Made by a program: the position numbers and the translations under genes. Of a stretch of DNA of 45,230 nucleotides, positions 31,199 through 39,987 are shown piece after piece; the first letter of the stretch is position 1, and each line of letters begins with the position of its first letter. A model generated the notes under the pieces. That model ran no database searches. It was not told where the DNA came from and saw nothing but the letters and a program-made list of their open reading frames with translations. The DNA is taken from contig JAUNCT010000009.1 in NCBI GenBank assembly GCA_030526425.1, forward strand, positions 32,748 through 77,977. Reading direction: 5' to 3'. This DNA is from Clostridia bacterium. GTDB lineage: Bacteria; Bacillota; Clostridia; Christensenellales; CAG-138.

Positions 31199-31428
31199 TC
31201 GATCAGATCCTCCGCCATGACTTCAAAACAAACATCGCAAAATTCGAGCTTTTTGTCGAAGGAAAACATGATCTCCTCCTCGGGGAAATACTTCCCGCAG
31301 ACCGAACAGCGGCGGTAATCCGCCAAGCAATCCGCGCAGACCCGGCGCCCGTTCCCGGTCTTCGTCAGGGTCGCGGTCTCCCCGCAATCGTCGCAGCGCC
31401 CGCGTCTGCCGCCGAACAGCCAACCCAT
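31195..31428 (-). CDS. Small four-CxxC zinc-ribbon protein
   Basis: The 77-aa protein has four CxxC pairs (CDDC, CADC, CSVC, CDVC), enough for two zinc sites, separated by a short basic turn (LTKTGNGRRV). I do not recognise a specific family. It resembles general zinc-ribbon or rubredoxin-like small proteins of Clostridia. The start ATG is nine bases after AAGGAG. It is the first gene of a two-gene operon and overlaps the EamA transporter by four bases, so the two may act together. Confidence 0.75.
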   Translation of the reverse strand: MGWLFGGRRGRCDDCGETATLTKTGNGRRVCADCLADYRRCSVCGKYFPEEEIMFSFDKKLEFCDVCFEVMAEDLID

Positions 31429-31457
31429 GCCCGTGTTCTCCTTTTGCGCTTTTCCCC

Positions 31458-31466
31458 ATCATAGCA
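31458..31466 (-). promoter_or_regulatory. Extended -10 promoter of the zinc-ribbon/EamA operon
   Basis: Minus strand reads TGC-TATGAT. Confidence 0.45.
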
Positions 31467-31531
31467 CGCACGCAGGCGGACGGAAACCTTTTTTTGCCCC
31501 GGATACCCGCCGCGCGGCGCGTCCGTTTCCG

Positions 31532-31560
31532 TTGACACCGCGCCGAACGGATTCTATAAT
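31532..31560 (+). promoter_or_regulatory. Consensus sigma-A promoter of the PRTase-like/permease unit
   Basis: Perfect TTGACA (31532-31537), 17 bp, perfect TATAAT (31555-31560). Such a strong promoter implies control after initiation. Confidence 0.8.
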
Positions 31561-31593
31561 GAACTGAAGCGATATCAAGGGAGAAACACGCAA

Positions 31594-31659
31594 ATGAAGA
31601 CCGCCGGCACGCCGAAAACCGTCCCGACGGGTCCCGTGTCCCCTTTGATCCCCCGTTGA
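31594..31659 (+). CDS. Leader peptide of 21 codons (attenuator candidate)
   Basis: ATG preceded by GGGAG at ten bases, then 21 codons rich in Pro (five), Thr (four), Lys and Val, ending in TGA. It lies between a consensus promoter and an intrinsic terminator, directly before the PRTase-like gene. Codons 3-5 (31600-31606, ACCGCCG) repeat the 5' arm of that terminator, so this segment can pair with the terminator's 3' arm (31689-31695) and prevent termination. Ribosome position on the leader could therefore set readthrough. There is no run of one amino-acid codon that would name the signal, and nucleotide-linked coupling is possible. Confidence 0.45.
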   Translation: MKTAGTPKTVPTGPVSPLIPR

Positions 31660-31667
31660 CCAAGCAA

Positions 31668-31702
31668 ACCGCCGGAAGCCCCGCGCTTCGGCGGTATTTT
31701 TT
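31668..31702 (+). terminator. Attenuator-type terminator before the PRTase-like gene
   Basis: Eleven-bp stem with a bulged G (31668-31679 with 31685-31695), then six T, only 21 bases from the next start codon. Confidence 0.75.
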
Positions 31703-31722
31703 CGGAACGAAAGGAGAACCGC

Positions 31723-32820
31723 ATGGCAAACGACCGGAACAACATCTATCTCGAACACGAATTCTTCGAACAGGGCGTCAGCTGCTACAAGCTCGCCGGC
31801 ACCGATTATCTGAACGAATACTACGTCGTTTCCGAAGCGGAAACGCGCAAACTCATGAACGCCCCCGAGGTCGTCGGCTACGAGGTCTACAAGTGCCTGC
31901 TGAACTCCACCTCGCAGATGCTCTGGCACCTGAAGAACAAGGGCTGCATCACGAGCGCGAACATCCTTTCCATCCTGCGCGGCGCGCTGAACTACCCCAT
32001 TGAGGAAAGCTGCTTCAACGAGCACATCCGCGTACACGACATCAGCTTCCTCTCGAGCGAGCGCGTCTTCAAGGACGGACGCCTCGACGGGCTGGAGATC
32101 AAGTACAACAAGCTGTCGCTCATCCCGGGGTCGAGCCTGCTCATCGGCGACATCATCGCCTCGGGCGAAACGCTCGTCAAATGCCTGCAGTACGTCATCG
32201 ACATCTACCGCGCCCGCGGCGCCGAGCTGCGCAACATCATCTTCTTCACCATCGGCGGCAGGCAGGGCATCGACGTGCTCGAAAAGCTCACCCGCGAGAT
32301 CCGTGCCTACTGGCCGCACTTCGAGGGCTTCATCACCGTTTACTACGAGGGCGTGTTCAACTGCTACGAGCCCGGTGACAAGGGCGTTTCGGGCATCAAC
32401 ACCGCGCTCGTCGACTTCTACTGGAAGGGCGGCATCATCGCGCCCGAGTTCCGCCGGCAGACGCTGTCCAAGCGCTGCCCGCTGTTCGAAAAATGCACCA
32501 TCTACGACGGCGGCGCGCGCCGTTATGAGATCAGCAAGCACATCGAAGAGGTGCTCGAGTTCTGGGAGGCGATCCGCGACCGCGCGGATGCGATCGACTT
32601 CGGCAGCCTCGTTGCCGAGAAGCTCGGTCACCCGCTCGACATCGGTTACGATGAGTGGCTTGCGGACGTGCACTACGAGCGGCTCGACGAACGGGAGAAC
32701 CGCTGGCTGTACCACCAGGAAAAGGGCTTCATCGCCGCGCTCGGGGGCGTGACGCTGAAGGAGATCGCCGAGGAGCGCATCGCCGCCTTCACGCAAACAC
32801 TGAAGAAATACATGATCTGA
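31723..32820 (+). CDS. Divergent phosphoribosyltransferase-like protein
   Basis: The 365-aa cytoplasmic protein contains a PRTase type I-like signature LLIGDIIASGETL (139-151). This corresponds to the PRPP loop of orotate PRTase ([12 protein letters not shown] in the pyrE product of this window), but with Gly in place of the first acidic residue. An upstream SILRGALNYP segment fits the hood/first-loop region. The C-terminal 130 residues, including CPLFEKCTIYDGGARRYEI, are unlike known nucleobase PRTases. I do not know a named family. Context (CodB-like permease 25 bases downstream, pyr operon next) suggests salvage or sensing of a pyrimidine. It may bind PRPP without being catalytic. The start has AAGGAGAACC. 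Confidence 0.7.
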   Translation: MANDRNNIYLEHEFFEQGVSCYKLAGTDYLNEYYVVSEAETRKLMNAPEVVGYEVYKCLLNSTSQMLWHLKNKGCITSANILSILRGALNYPIEESCFNEHIRVHDISFLSSERVFKDGRLDGLEIKYNKLSLIPGSSLLIGDIIASGETLVKCLQYVIDIYRARGAELRNIIFFTIGGRQGIDVLEKLTREIRAYWPHFEGFITVYYEGVFNCYEPGDKGVSGINTALVDFYWKGGIIAPEFRRQTLSKRCPLFEKCTIYDGGARRYEISKHIEEVLEFWEAIRDRADAIDFGSLVAEKLGHPLDIGYDEWLADVHYERLDERENRWLYHQEKGFIAALGGVTLKEIAEERIAAFTQTLKKYMI

Positions 32821-32845
32821 AACGATCTTTTGGGAGGAAAACACC

Positions 32846-34108
32846 ATGGAAAACAAACAACCCGTCGATATCGATTTCGCCTCGGCTGCGGTGCCGAAGA
32901 GCGAGCGCCGCAGCCTCACGACCATGTTCGCCATCATGCTCGGCTTCACCTTCTTTTCCGCCAGCATGTGGGTCGGTCAGCAGATGGCGGACGGACTCGA
33001 CTTTGGGGGCTTTCTCAAGGCGTTGCTGCTCGGCGGCGTCATTCTCGGAGCGTATACGGGGCTGCTCGGCTACGTCGGCGCGGAAACCGGCATGAGCCTC
33101 GACCTGCTCTCGCGCAAGGCCTTCGGCGTCAAGGGCTCCTACCTGCCCTCCGCGATGATCTCCTTCACGCAGATCGGCTGGTTCGGCGTGGGTCTCGCGA
33201 TGTTCGCCATCCCGATCGCGAGCGAAGTGCTCGGCGGCGGCGAGACCGCGAAGTGGCTGCTCATCGCGGTCGCCGGCATCCTGATGACGGGCTCCGCCTA
33301 CTTCGGCATCAAGTCGCTGACGGTCATCAGCTACATCGCCGTGCCCTGCGTCGCCCTGCTCGGTCTTTGGGCATGCGTCAAGGCGGTCATGACCGGCAAC
33401 GGCACGCTCATCGAAAACTTCGCGCGCATCTCCGAGGGCAGCAAGCTCACGGTCATCGGCGGCGCGGGTCTCGTCATCGGCTCCTTCGTTTCGGGCGGCA
33501 GCGCGACTCCGAACTTCACCCGCTTTGCGAAAAACGGCAAGACCGCGTTCTGGGTCACGGTCGTCGCGTTCTTCATCGGCAACTCGCTGATGTTCCTGTT
33601 CGGCGCGATCGCGTCGATCTACATCCCCGCCGGCTCCGCGCTCGCCCGCAACGACATCTTCGAGGTCATGGTCTACCTCGGCATGTTCGTCCCCGCGGTG
33701 ATCGTGCTCGGTCTCAACATCTGGACCACCAACGACAACGCGCTGTATTCCGCGGGTCTCGGTCTCGCGAACATCTTCCGCACGAAGAAGAAGCCGATGG
33801 TGCTCATTTCGGGTCTCATCGGCACCATCGCGGCGGACTGGCTGTACTGGAACTTCTGCGGCTGGCTGAACATTCTGAACTGCACGCTGCCGCCGGTCGG
33901 CATCATCCTCATCGCGGATTACTTCCGCAACAAAAAGAACTACGCCACCGTCGAAACGGACCGCACGGTCAACTGGTTCGCGGTGCTCGCCGTCATCGCG
34001 GGCGCGGTCGTGGCGAACCTGCTGCATTGGGGCATCGCTTCGATCAACGGCATGGTCGTCGCGCTCATCGTTTACTTTGCCGGTGAGTTCTCGGCGAAAA
34101 AGAACTGA
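32846..34108 (+). CDS. codB: Cytosine permease-like NCS1 transporter
   Basis: Nucleobase:cation symporter of the NCS1 family, 420 aa with twelve helices, closest in appearance to cytosine permease. Landmarks: SFTQIGWFGVGLAMFA (helix 3), the SGGSATPNFTRFAK region, and LGLNIWTTNDNALYSAGLGLANI in helix 8, whose N-D-N-x-L-Y pattern is typical of CodB. It probably imports cytosine or a related base. It follows the PRTase-like gene by 25 bases with a strong GGGAGG, forming an operon. No cytosine deaminase is in the window. The gene symbol is by family resemblance. Confidence 0.85.
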   Translation: MENKQPVDIDFASAAVPKSERRSLTTMFAIMLGFTFFSASMWVGQQMADGLDFGGFLKALLLGGVILGAYTGLLGYVGAETGMSLDLLSRKAFGVKGSYLPSAMISFTQIGWFGVGLAMFAIPIASEVLGGGETAKWLLIAVAGILMTGSAYFGIKSLTVISYIAVPCVALLGLWACVKAVMTGNGTLIENFARISEGSKLTVIGGAGLVIGSFVSGGSATPNFTRFAKNGKTAFWVTVVAFFIGNSLMFLFGAIASIYIPAGSALARNDIFEVMVYLGMFVPAVIVLGLNIWTTNDNALYSAGLGLANIFRTKKKPMVLISGLIGTIAADWLYWNFCGWLNILNCTLPPVGIILIADYFRNKKNYATVETDRTVNWFAVLAVIAGAVVANLLHWGIASINGMVVALIVYFAGEFSAKKN

Positions 34109-34113
34109 ACCCC

Positions 34114-34145
34114 AACGGGCGGTGCATCCACCGCCCGTTTTGATA
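34114..34145 (+). terminator. Terminator of the PRTase-like/permease operon
   Basis: Perfect 11-bp stem (34114-34124 with 34129-34139), loop CATC, then T-rich DNA. Confidence 0.85.
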
Positions 34146-34202
34146 TATTTTCCTCTATCGCGTTGCGAAAAAAAGGCGATGACGGAAACCCGGTGCGCTT
34201 TC

Positions 34203-34231
34203 TTGACACCCTTTCCGCGTTCGTTTATAAT
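34203..34231 (+). promoter_or_regulatory. Consensus promoter of the pyr operon
   Basis: Perfect TTGACA (34203-34208), 17 bp, perfect TATAAT (34226-34231). Confidence 0.85.
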
Positions 34232-34237
34232 AAATCG

Positions 34238-34345
34238 AACAGAAAAAAAGCGGCCGCAAGCCGCAGGACCCGGAGCGCATGCGACGGGCCCGGAAACGGA
34301 CGCGCAGCCCTTTGGGACAGCGCATTTTTTATGAAAGGAAACGGA
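34238..34345 (+). promoter_or_regulatory. Structured leader of the pyr operon, attenuator candidate
   Basis: A GC-rich leader with a perfect hairpin GCGGC-CGCAA-GCCGC (34250-34264) and a second region in which ATGCG (near 34279) can pair with CGCAT just before six T (34325-34330), directly before the pyrC start. This looks like an intrinsic terminator controlling readthrough. I could not find the PyrR-binding consensus of Bacillus, and no pyrR is in the window. Confidence 0.45.
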
Positions 34346-35620
34346 ATGAACTTCTTTTTTCAGGATGCTACGATCTTCCGCGGCGGCGTGTTGCGAAAGG
34401 GCAACGTTTCCGTCCGTGACGGTAAGCTCGGTTTCGGCGGTTCGCCGGCGGAGGGTGACCGTGTCATCTCCTGCGAGGGGTTATTTGTCTTTCCCGGTTT
34501 TTCGGATGTTCACGTTCATCTGAGAGAGCCGGGTTTTTCTTATAAAGAGACCATGTCCGCCGGAACGCGCGCCTGTGCGCACGGCGGCTACACCTGCGTG
34601 CTGGCGATGCCGAACCTGAACCCCATGCCCGACTGCAGAGAGGGGCTCGACGCCGAGCTGGCGGTCATCGCAAAGGACGCTGTCGTCAAGGTTCTTCCTT
34701 ACGGCGCGGTGACCCGCGGCGAAAAGGGGCAAACGCTCGCCGACCTCGAAGCGATGGCACCGGATGTGTGCGGCTTTTCCGACGACGGCAAGGGCGTGCA
34801 GAGCGAAGAGATGATGCGCGCCGCCATGAAGGAATGCGCACGCCTCGGCAAGGTCCTCGCTGCGCACTGCGAGGATGAATCGTTGCTGAAGGGCGGTTAC
34901 ATCCACGACGGCACCTATGCGAAAGAACACGGTCACCGCGGCATCTGCTCGGAATCCGAATGGGGTCCGATCCGCCGCGACATCGAGCTGGTCAAGGAAA
35001 CGGGCTGCAGCTACCACGTCTGCCATGTTTCCTGCAAGGAGAGCGTGCAGCTCATCCGCGAAGCGAAGGCGAACGGCGTCGACATCACCTGCGAGACCGC
35101 GCCGCACTACCTCGTGATGAACGACGCGATGCTCCGAGAAGACGGGCGCTTCAAAATGAACCCGCCCGTACGCGACGAATCCGACCGGCTTGCGCTCATC
35201 GAAGGCGTGCTCGACGGAACGATCGACATGATCGCAACGGACCACGCGCCGCACTCCGTCGAAGAAAAGAGCCGCGGGCTCGAAAAGAGCGCGATGGGCA
35301 TCGTCGGCATCGAAACTGCGTTCCCCGTGCTGTACACCGACCTGGTCAAGCCCGGCATCCTTCCGTTGGAAACGGTGCTCTCGCTTTTGACCGACAAGCC
35401 GAACGCGCGCTTCGGGCTGGACAACCCCTTCGAAGAGGGCAAACCCGCGAACCTCACGCTGTTCGACCTGAACGCCGAAGAGGTCGTCGACCCCGAACGC
35501 TTCCTGTCGCTCGGCCGCAACACCCCGTTCTTCGGCAAGACCGTCGCGGGCAAGTGCCTGCTGACGATCGCGGACGGCAAGGTCGCCTACCTCGATGAAA
35601 GCATGGAGGAAAACGAATGA
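34346..35620 (+). CDS. pyrC: Dihydroorotase
   Basis: Third step of pyrimidine synthesis: cyclises carbamoyl aspartate to dihydroorotate with a zinc centre. The 424-aa length fits class I dihydroorotase. Metal ligands are visible in DVHVHLREPG (His56, His58) and DHAPHS (299-304), with HVSC and the ETAPHYL segment between. The start is the second of two close ATGs, seven bases after AAAGGA. The first ATG directly abuts the T run of the leader. It opens a seven-gene operon and overlaps pyrK by four bases (ATGA). Confidence 0.96.
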   Translation: MNFFFQDATIFRGGVLRKGNVSVRDGKLGFGGSPAEGDRVISCEGLFVFPGFSDVHVHLREPGFSYKETMSAGTRACAHGGYTCVLAMPNLNPMPDCREGLDAELAVIAKDAVVKVLPYGAVTRGEKGQTLADLEAMAPDVCGFSDDGKGVQSEEMMRAAMKECARLGKVLAAHCEDESLLKGGYIHDGTYAKEHGHRGICSESEWGPIRRDIELVKETGCSYHVCHVSCKESVQLIREAKANGVDITCETAPHYLVMNDAMLREDGRFKMNPPVRDESDRLALIEGVLDGTIDMIATDHAPHSVEEKSRGLEKSAMGIVGIETAFPVLYTDLVKPGILPLETVLSLLTDKPNARFGLDNPFEEGKPANLTLFDLNAEEVVDPERFLSLGRNTPFFGKTVAGKCLLTIADGKVAYLDESMEENE

Positions 35621-36351
35621 AGCAACAGCTGTTCACCATCGAATCCAACCGCAAGCTCGCCCCCGGCGTTTTCGAAATGCGCCTTGCGGGCGACCTTTCC
35701 GAGATCACGGCGCCCGGTCAGTTCGTGAACCTGCGCCTCGAAGGACGCTATCTCCGCCGCCCGATCTCCGTGTGCGATGCGGAAAACGGCATCCTGACGC
35801 TGATCTACAAGGTCGTCGGCGCGGGCACGGAGCAGATGTCCGCGATGCAGCCCGGCACGGTGCTCGACATCCTGACTGGTCTCGGCAACGGTTACGACCT
35901 CACGCTTTCGGGCGAACACCCGGTGCTGCTCGGCGGCGGCGCGGGCGTCCCGCCGATGTACCTGCTCGCAAAGAAGCTGCTCGCCGAGGGAAAACGGGTC
36001 ACGGCGATCCTCGGCTTCAACACGGCAAGCGAGATCTTCTACGAAGAGGAGTTCCACGCGCTCGGCTGCGAAACGATCGTCACGACGGTCGACGGCAGCT
36101 ACGGCACGAAGGGCTTCGTCACGAACGCCCTGCCGGAAGCATACAGCTATTTCTACACCTGCGGACCCGAGCCGATGCTCAAAGCGGTCTGCCGTTTCAC
36201 GAACACTTCGGGTCAGCTCAGCTTCGAAAAGCGCATGGGCTGCGGCTTCGGCGCCTGCATGGGCTGCACCTGCAAGACCCTGACCGGCAACAAGCGCATC
36301 TGCAAGGAAGGTCCCGTCATGAAGAAGGAGGAGATCGTATGGGAAGACTGA
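35617..36351 (+). CDS. pyrK: Dihydroorotate dehydrogenase electron-transfer subunit
   Basis: FAD and [2Fe-2S] subunit that passes electrons from the PyrD flavin to NAD. It is 244 aa with a ferredoxin-reductase fold. LRRPISV binds FAD and GGGAGVPPMY binds the nucleotide. The cluster ligands are Cys209, Cys214, Cys217 and Cys229, with an extra Cys219. The start overlaps the pyrC stop and the end overlaps pyrD by 13 bases, so production of the two subunits is coupled. Confidence 0.95.
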   Translation: MKQQLFTIESNRKLAPGVFEMRLAGDLSEITAPGQFVNLRLEGRYLRRPISVCDAENGILTLIYKVVGAGTEQMSAMQPGTVLDILTGLGNGYDLTLSGEHPVLLGGGAGVPPMYLLAKKLLAEGKRVTAILGFNTASEIFYEEEFHALGCETIVTTVDGSYGTKGFVTNALPEAYSYFYTCGPEPMLKAVCRFTNTSGQLSFEKRMGCGFGACMGCTCKTLTGNKRICKEGPVMKKEEIVWED

Positions 36352-37250
36352 ACGTCACGCTGTGCGGTGTCGGACTCGACAACCCCATCATCCCCGCGAG
36401 CGGCACCTTCGGCTTCGGCTATGAATTCGCGGAGCTGTACGACATCAACGTGCTCGGCTCCCTTTCCTTCAAGGGAACGACGAAGGAACCCCGCTTCGGC
36501 AACCCCGGCACCCGCATCGCGGAAGCGCCCTCCGGTCTTCTGAACGCGGTGGGTCTGCAGAACCCGGGCGTCGACAAGGTCCTCGCCGAGGAGCTCCCGA
36601 AGCTCAAGGCCTGCTTCAAAAAGCCCATCATGGCGAACATCAGCGGGTTCTCGGTCGACGAGTACACTTACGTCGCCGAAAAGCTTTCCGCCGATGAGCA
36701 GATCGCCTGGTTCGAGGTCAACATCAGCTGCCCGAACGTCCACGGCGGCGGCATGAGCTTCGGCACCGACCCGAAAGCCGCCGCGGAGGTGACCCGCGCG
36801 GTCAAGGCAGTCACCGACAAGCCCGTGATCATGAAGCTTTCGCCGAACGTCACGAGCATCGTCGACATCGCCAAGGCCTGCGAGGACGCGGGCGCTGACG
36901 GCATCAGCCTGATCAACACCCTGCTCGCCGAGCGCATCGACCTCAAAACGCGCCGCCCCGTGATCAAAAACGTGACGGGCGGTCTCTCCGGACCCGCGGT
37001 CTTCCCGCTGGCGGTGCGCATGGTGTCGCAGGTCGCCAAAGCGGTCAAGGTCCCCGTGGTGGGGCTCGGCGGCGTTTCGAGCGCGGAGAACGTGCTCGAG
37101 CTCATGATGGCGGGCGCGACCGCCGTGCAGATCGGCGCGGCGAACCTGGTCGATCCGTACATTGCAAGAGACATCATCCGGGCGCTCCCCGAGACGATGG
37201 ACAGATACAACATCACAACTTTGGAATCTATCATAGGAGTGGCAAACTAA
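36339..37250 (+). CDS. pyrD: Dihydroorotate dehydrogenase, class 1B catalytic subunit
   Basis: FMN enzyme that oxidises dihydroorotate to orotate, 303 aa. The class 1 catalytic cysteine is Cys131 in NISCPNVHGGG. SGTFGFGYEF, NAVGLQNPG and GLGGVSSAENV are family landmarks. Together with PyrK it forms the NAD-linked heterotetramer usual in Gram-positives. The start is the ATG after AAGGAGGAGATC, inside the end of pyrK. An open frame continues far upstream in this phase but is only the shadow of pyrK. Confidence 0.96.
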   Translation: MGRLNVTLCGVGLDNPIIPASGTFGFGYEFAELYDINVLGSLSFKGTTKEPRFGNPGTRIAEAPSGLLNAVGLQNPGVDKVLAEELPKLKACFKKPIMANISGFSVDEYTYVAEKLSADEQIAWFEVNISCPNVHGGGMSFGTDPKAAAEVTRAVKAVTDKPVIMKLSPNVTSIVDIAKACEDAGADGISLINTLLAERIDLKTRRPVIKNVTGGLSGPAVFPLAVRMVSQVAKAVKVPVVGLGGVSSAENVLELMMAGATAVQIGAANLVDPYIARDIIRALPETMDRYNITTLESIIGVAN

Positions 37251-37948
37251 TGGGAAAAGACGTAATCATCGCATGTGACTTCGCAAGCGCGGAGGAGACC
37301 TACCGTTTCCTCGACAACTTCACCGAAGAAAAGCCGTTCGTCAAGATCGGCATGGAACTGTTCTATGCGGAAGGTCCCGCGATCGTCCGCGCGATCAAGG
37401 CGCGCGGTCACAAGATCTTCCTCGATCTGAAGCTGCACGACATCCCGAACACCGTCAAAAAGGCGATGTCGGTGCTGTCGAACCTCGATGTCGATATCGT
37501 CAACCTGCACGCGGCCGGCGGTTCCGACATGATGAAGGGCGCGATCGAAGGTCTGACCCGTCCGGACGGCACGCGTCCGCTGCTCATCGCCGTGACCCAG
37601 CTGACCAGCATCGATCAGGCGCGCATGGAGAACGAGCTGCTCATCAAGGAGCCTCTCGCCGAGGTCGTCATGTCCTACGCCGAGAACGCGAAGAACGCGG
37701 GTCTCGACGGCGTCGTCTGCTCGCCCCTCGAAGCCGGCGTCGTGCACGAGCGCTGCGGTAAGGACTTCTGCACCGTGACCCCCGGCATCCGCTTCGCTTC
37801 CGCCGATGCGGGCGACCAGCAGCGCATCACCACCCCCGCCGAGGCGAACAAGATCGGTTCCGACTACATCGTCGTCGGCCGCCCGATCACCAAGGCCGAA
37901 GACCCGGTCGCCGCGTACCGCCGCTGCGTCGCGGAATTCATCGGCTGA
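37250..37948 (+). CDS. pyrF: Orotidine-5'-phosphate decarboxylase
   Basis: Last step to UMP. The 232-aa protein has the catalytic D-x-K-x-x-D array at Asp59, Lys61 and Asp64 in LDLKLHDIPNT, and the phosphate-binding TPGIRFA and VVGRPITKA loops. The length matches group I decarboxylases. The start codon overlaps the pyrD stop by one base (TAATG), with AGGAG upstream. A 36-base gap with no terminator leads to pyrE. Confidence 0.96.
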   Translation: MGKDVIIACDFASAEETYRFLDNFTEEKPFVKIGMELFYAEGPAIVRAIKARGHKIFLDLKLHDIPNTVKKAMSVLSNLDVDIVNLHAAGGSDMMKGAIEGLTRPDGTRPLLIAVTQLTSIDQARMENELLIKEPLAEVVMSYAENAKNAGLDGVVCSPLEAGVVHERCGKDFCTVTPGIRFASADAGDQQRITTPAEANKIGSDYIVVGRPITKAEDPVAAYRRCVAEFIG

Positions 37949-37984
37949 AACCCACCGTCAATCAAACTTTCAAGGAGTATCCAT

Positions 37985-38635
37985 ATGACCGATATCCAGA
38001 TCACCATCGCCAAAGACCTGCTGTCGATCGGCGCGGTCTTCTTCCGCCCCGATGAGCCCTTCACCTGGGCCAGCGGCATCAAGAGCCCCATCTACTGCGA
38101 CAACCGCCTGACGCTCACCGCGCCGGCCGTCCGCACGGATGTGGAGAACGGACTCGTTTCCGTGATCAAAGAACACTATCCCGAGGTCGAAGTCCTCATG
38201 GGCACCTCCACCGCCGGCATCGCGCACGCGGCGATCACCGGTCACCTGATGGGGCTCCCCATGGGCTATGTCCGCTCCGGCGCGAAGGATCACGGCCGCG
38301 GCAACCAGATCGAAGGCAAGCTCGTGCCCGGTCAGAAGGTCGTCGTCGTCGAGGACCTGATCTCCACCGGCGGCAGCGTGCTCGAGGTCGTCGAAGCGCT
38401 GCGTGAAGCGGGTGCGGAAGTGCTCGGTGTTGCCAGCATCTTCACCTACGGCATGAAGAAGGGCCTCGACCGCATGGCGGCGGCCAATGTCAAGAACGTT
38501 TCCCTCACCGACTTCGACGTCATCTCCAAGGTCGCGGCGGACGAGGGCTACATCAAGCAGGAGGATGTCGCGCGCCTTATCGCGTTCCGCAACAACCCCT
38601 CCGACGAAAGCTGGATCAAAGGAGCCAACGCATGA
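37985..38635 (+). CDS. pyrE: Orotate phosphoribosyltransferase
   Basis: Joins orotate to PRPP, giving OMP. The 216-aa protein shows the PRPP loop [13 protein letters not shown] (119-131) with Glu123-Asp124, the GxxxxGIAxA region ([11 protein letters not shown]) and the flexible loop [11 protein letters not shown] with its catalytic Lys. The start follows AAGGAG by eight bases. It overlaps pyrB by four bases. Confidence 0.96.
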   Translation: MTDIQITIAKDLLSIGAVFFRPDEPFTWASGIKSPIYCDNRLTLTAPAVRTDVENGLVSVIKEHYPEVEVLMGTSTAGIAHAAITGHLMGLPMGYVRSGAKDHGRGNQIEGKLVPGQKVVVVEDLISTGGSVLEVVEALREAGAEVLGVASIFTYGMKKGLDRMAAANVKNVSLTDFDVISKVAADEGYIKQEDVARLIAFRNNPSDESWIKGANA

Positions 38636-39549
38636 ACAACCTGATCGACATCATGCAGCTCTCGACCGAAGAGATCGCAGAGCTGATCGACCGTGCGGAA
38701 GACATCATCGCAAACCCGAAAAAGTACAGCGAAGCCTGCCACGGCAAAAAACTCGCCACCCTGTTCTTCGAGCCCTCGACGCGTACGCGCCTGAGCTTCG
38801 AAGCCGCCATGTATGAGCTCGGCGGCAACGTTCTCGGTTTCTCCGAGGCGAAGTCCAGCTCCGCTGCGAAGGGCGAATCCGTTTCCGACACCGTGCGCAC
38901 CGTCGGCTGCTATGCGGACATCATCGCGATGCGTCACCCGAAGGAGGGCGCGCCCCTCGTTGCTTCCCGTTCGGCAGGCGTTCCCGTCATCAACGCGGGC
39001 GACGGCGGTCACAACCACCCGACGCAGACCCTGACCGACCTTCTGACCATCCGCCGCGAAAAGGGCCGCCTCGACAACATGACCGTCGGCATCTGCGGCG
39101 ACCTCAAATTCGGCCGCACCGTGCACTCCCTGATGTGCGCGATGAGCCGCTACCCGGGCGTGAAGTTCGTGCTGATCTCGCCCGAAGAGCTGGTCGTTCC
39201 CCGCTACCTCATCACCGACGTGCTCGAACCCGCAGGCGTCGAATACGAGGAGGTCCGTTCTCTCGAGGATGTCATGCCGCAGCTCGACATCCTGTACATG
39301 ACCCGCGTGCAGCGTGAGCGCTTCTTCAACGAGGCGGACTACCTGCGCCTGAAAGACACCTACATCCTCACGCCCGAAAAGCTCGAGACCGCGAAGAAGG
39401 ATCTCACGATCTTGCATCCCCTGCCGCGCGTCAACGAGATCTCCGTCGCCGTCGACGACGACCCGCGTGCTTGCTACTTCAAGCAGGTTTTGAACGGCAA
39501 ATACATTCGCATGGCACTCATTCTCAAACTTCTGGAGGTGGAAGTATGA
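38632..39549 (+). CDS. pyrB: Aspartate carbamoyltransferase, catalytic subunit
   Basis: Committed step: carbamoyl phosphate plus aspartate to carbamoyl aspartate. The 305-aa protein has the carbamoyl-phosphate motif STRTR (49-53), HPTQ (129-132) and the C-terminal HPLPRVNEI. It has the bacterial class B type length that assembles with PyrI. The start overlaps the pyrE stop (ATGA) and its end overlaps pyrI in the same way. Confidence 0.96.
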   Translation: MNNLIDIMQLSTEEIAELIDRAEDIIANPKKYSEACHGKKLATLFFEPSTRTRLSFEAAMYELGGNVLGFSEAKSSSAAKGESVSDTVRTVGCYADIIAMRHPKEGAPLVASRSAGVPVINAGDGGHNHPTQTLTDLLTIRREKGRLDNMTVGICGDLKFGRTVHSLMCAMSRYPGVKFVLISPEELVVPRYLITDVLEPAGVEYEEVRSLEDVMPQLDILYMTRVQRERFFNEADYLRLKDTYILTPEKLETAKKDLTILHPLPRVNEISVAVDDDPRACYFKQVLNGKYIRMALILKLLEVEV

Positions 39550-39974
39550 TCATCGGACAGATCAAAGACGGCATCGTGCTCGATCACATCACCGCAGGCC
39601 GCGGCATGGAGATCTACAACATCCTGAAGCTCGGCAAGCTCGACTGCACCGTGGCGATGATCAAGAACGCCGAAAGCTCCAAGATGGGCAAAAAGGACAT
39701 CATCAAAATCGGTCAGGTCATGGACATCGACTTCGATGTGCTCGGCTACATCGACCCCGGCATCACGGTGAACATCATCCGCGACGGCAAGCTCGTCAAG
39801 CGCGAAAAGCTCTCCCTGCCGGAGCGCGTCACCGACATCATCCGCTGCAAGAACCCGCGCTGCATCACCTCCGTCGAGCAGGAGCTGCGCCACGAGTTCC
39901 GCCTCGTCAACGCGGAAAAGAAGCTCTACCGCTGCATCTACTGCGAGAGCCCCGCGCCCCGCGCAGAGCAGTAA
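39546..39974 (+). CDS. pyrI: Aspartate carbamoyltransferase regulatory subunit
   Basis: Zinc-containing allosteric subunit that binds nucleotides (CTP/UTP or ATP) and links the catalytic trimers. The 142-aa protein has zinc ligands Cys101, Cys106, Cys130 and Cys133, with the same spacing as the E. coli protein (5, 24, 3). The start is the ATG after GGAGGTGGAAGT, overlapping pyrB. It is the last gene of the operon, so feedback inhibition of the pathway at PyrB is expected in addition to any leader control. Confidence 0.95.
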   Translation: MIIGQIKDGIVLDHITAGRGMEIYNILKLGKLDCTVAMIKNAESSKMGKKDIIKIGQVMDIDFDVLGYIDPGITVNIIRDGKLVKREKLSLPERVTDIIRCKNPRCITSVEQELRHEFRLVNAEKKLYRCIYCESPAPRAEQ

Positions 39975-39987
39975 GCCCGCAAAGCAC

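Noticed and set aside
34238..34345. PyrR-binding loop in the pyr leader
   Set aside because: No segment matching the ARUCCNGNGAGGYU consensus of Bacillus was found.
35595..36338. Upstream extension of the pyrD frame by about 250 codons
   Set aside because: The extension overlaps all of pyrK in another phase and translates to Arg/His-rich sequence. The true start has AAGGAGGAG and fits the family length.
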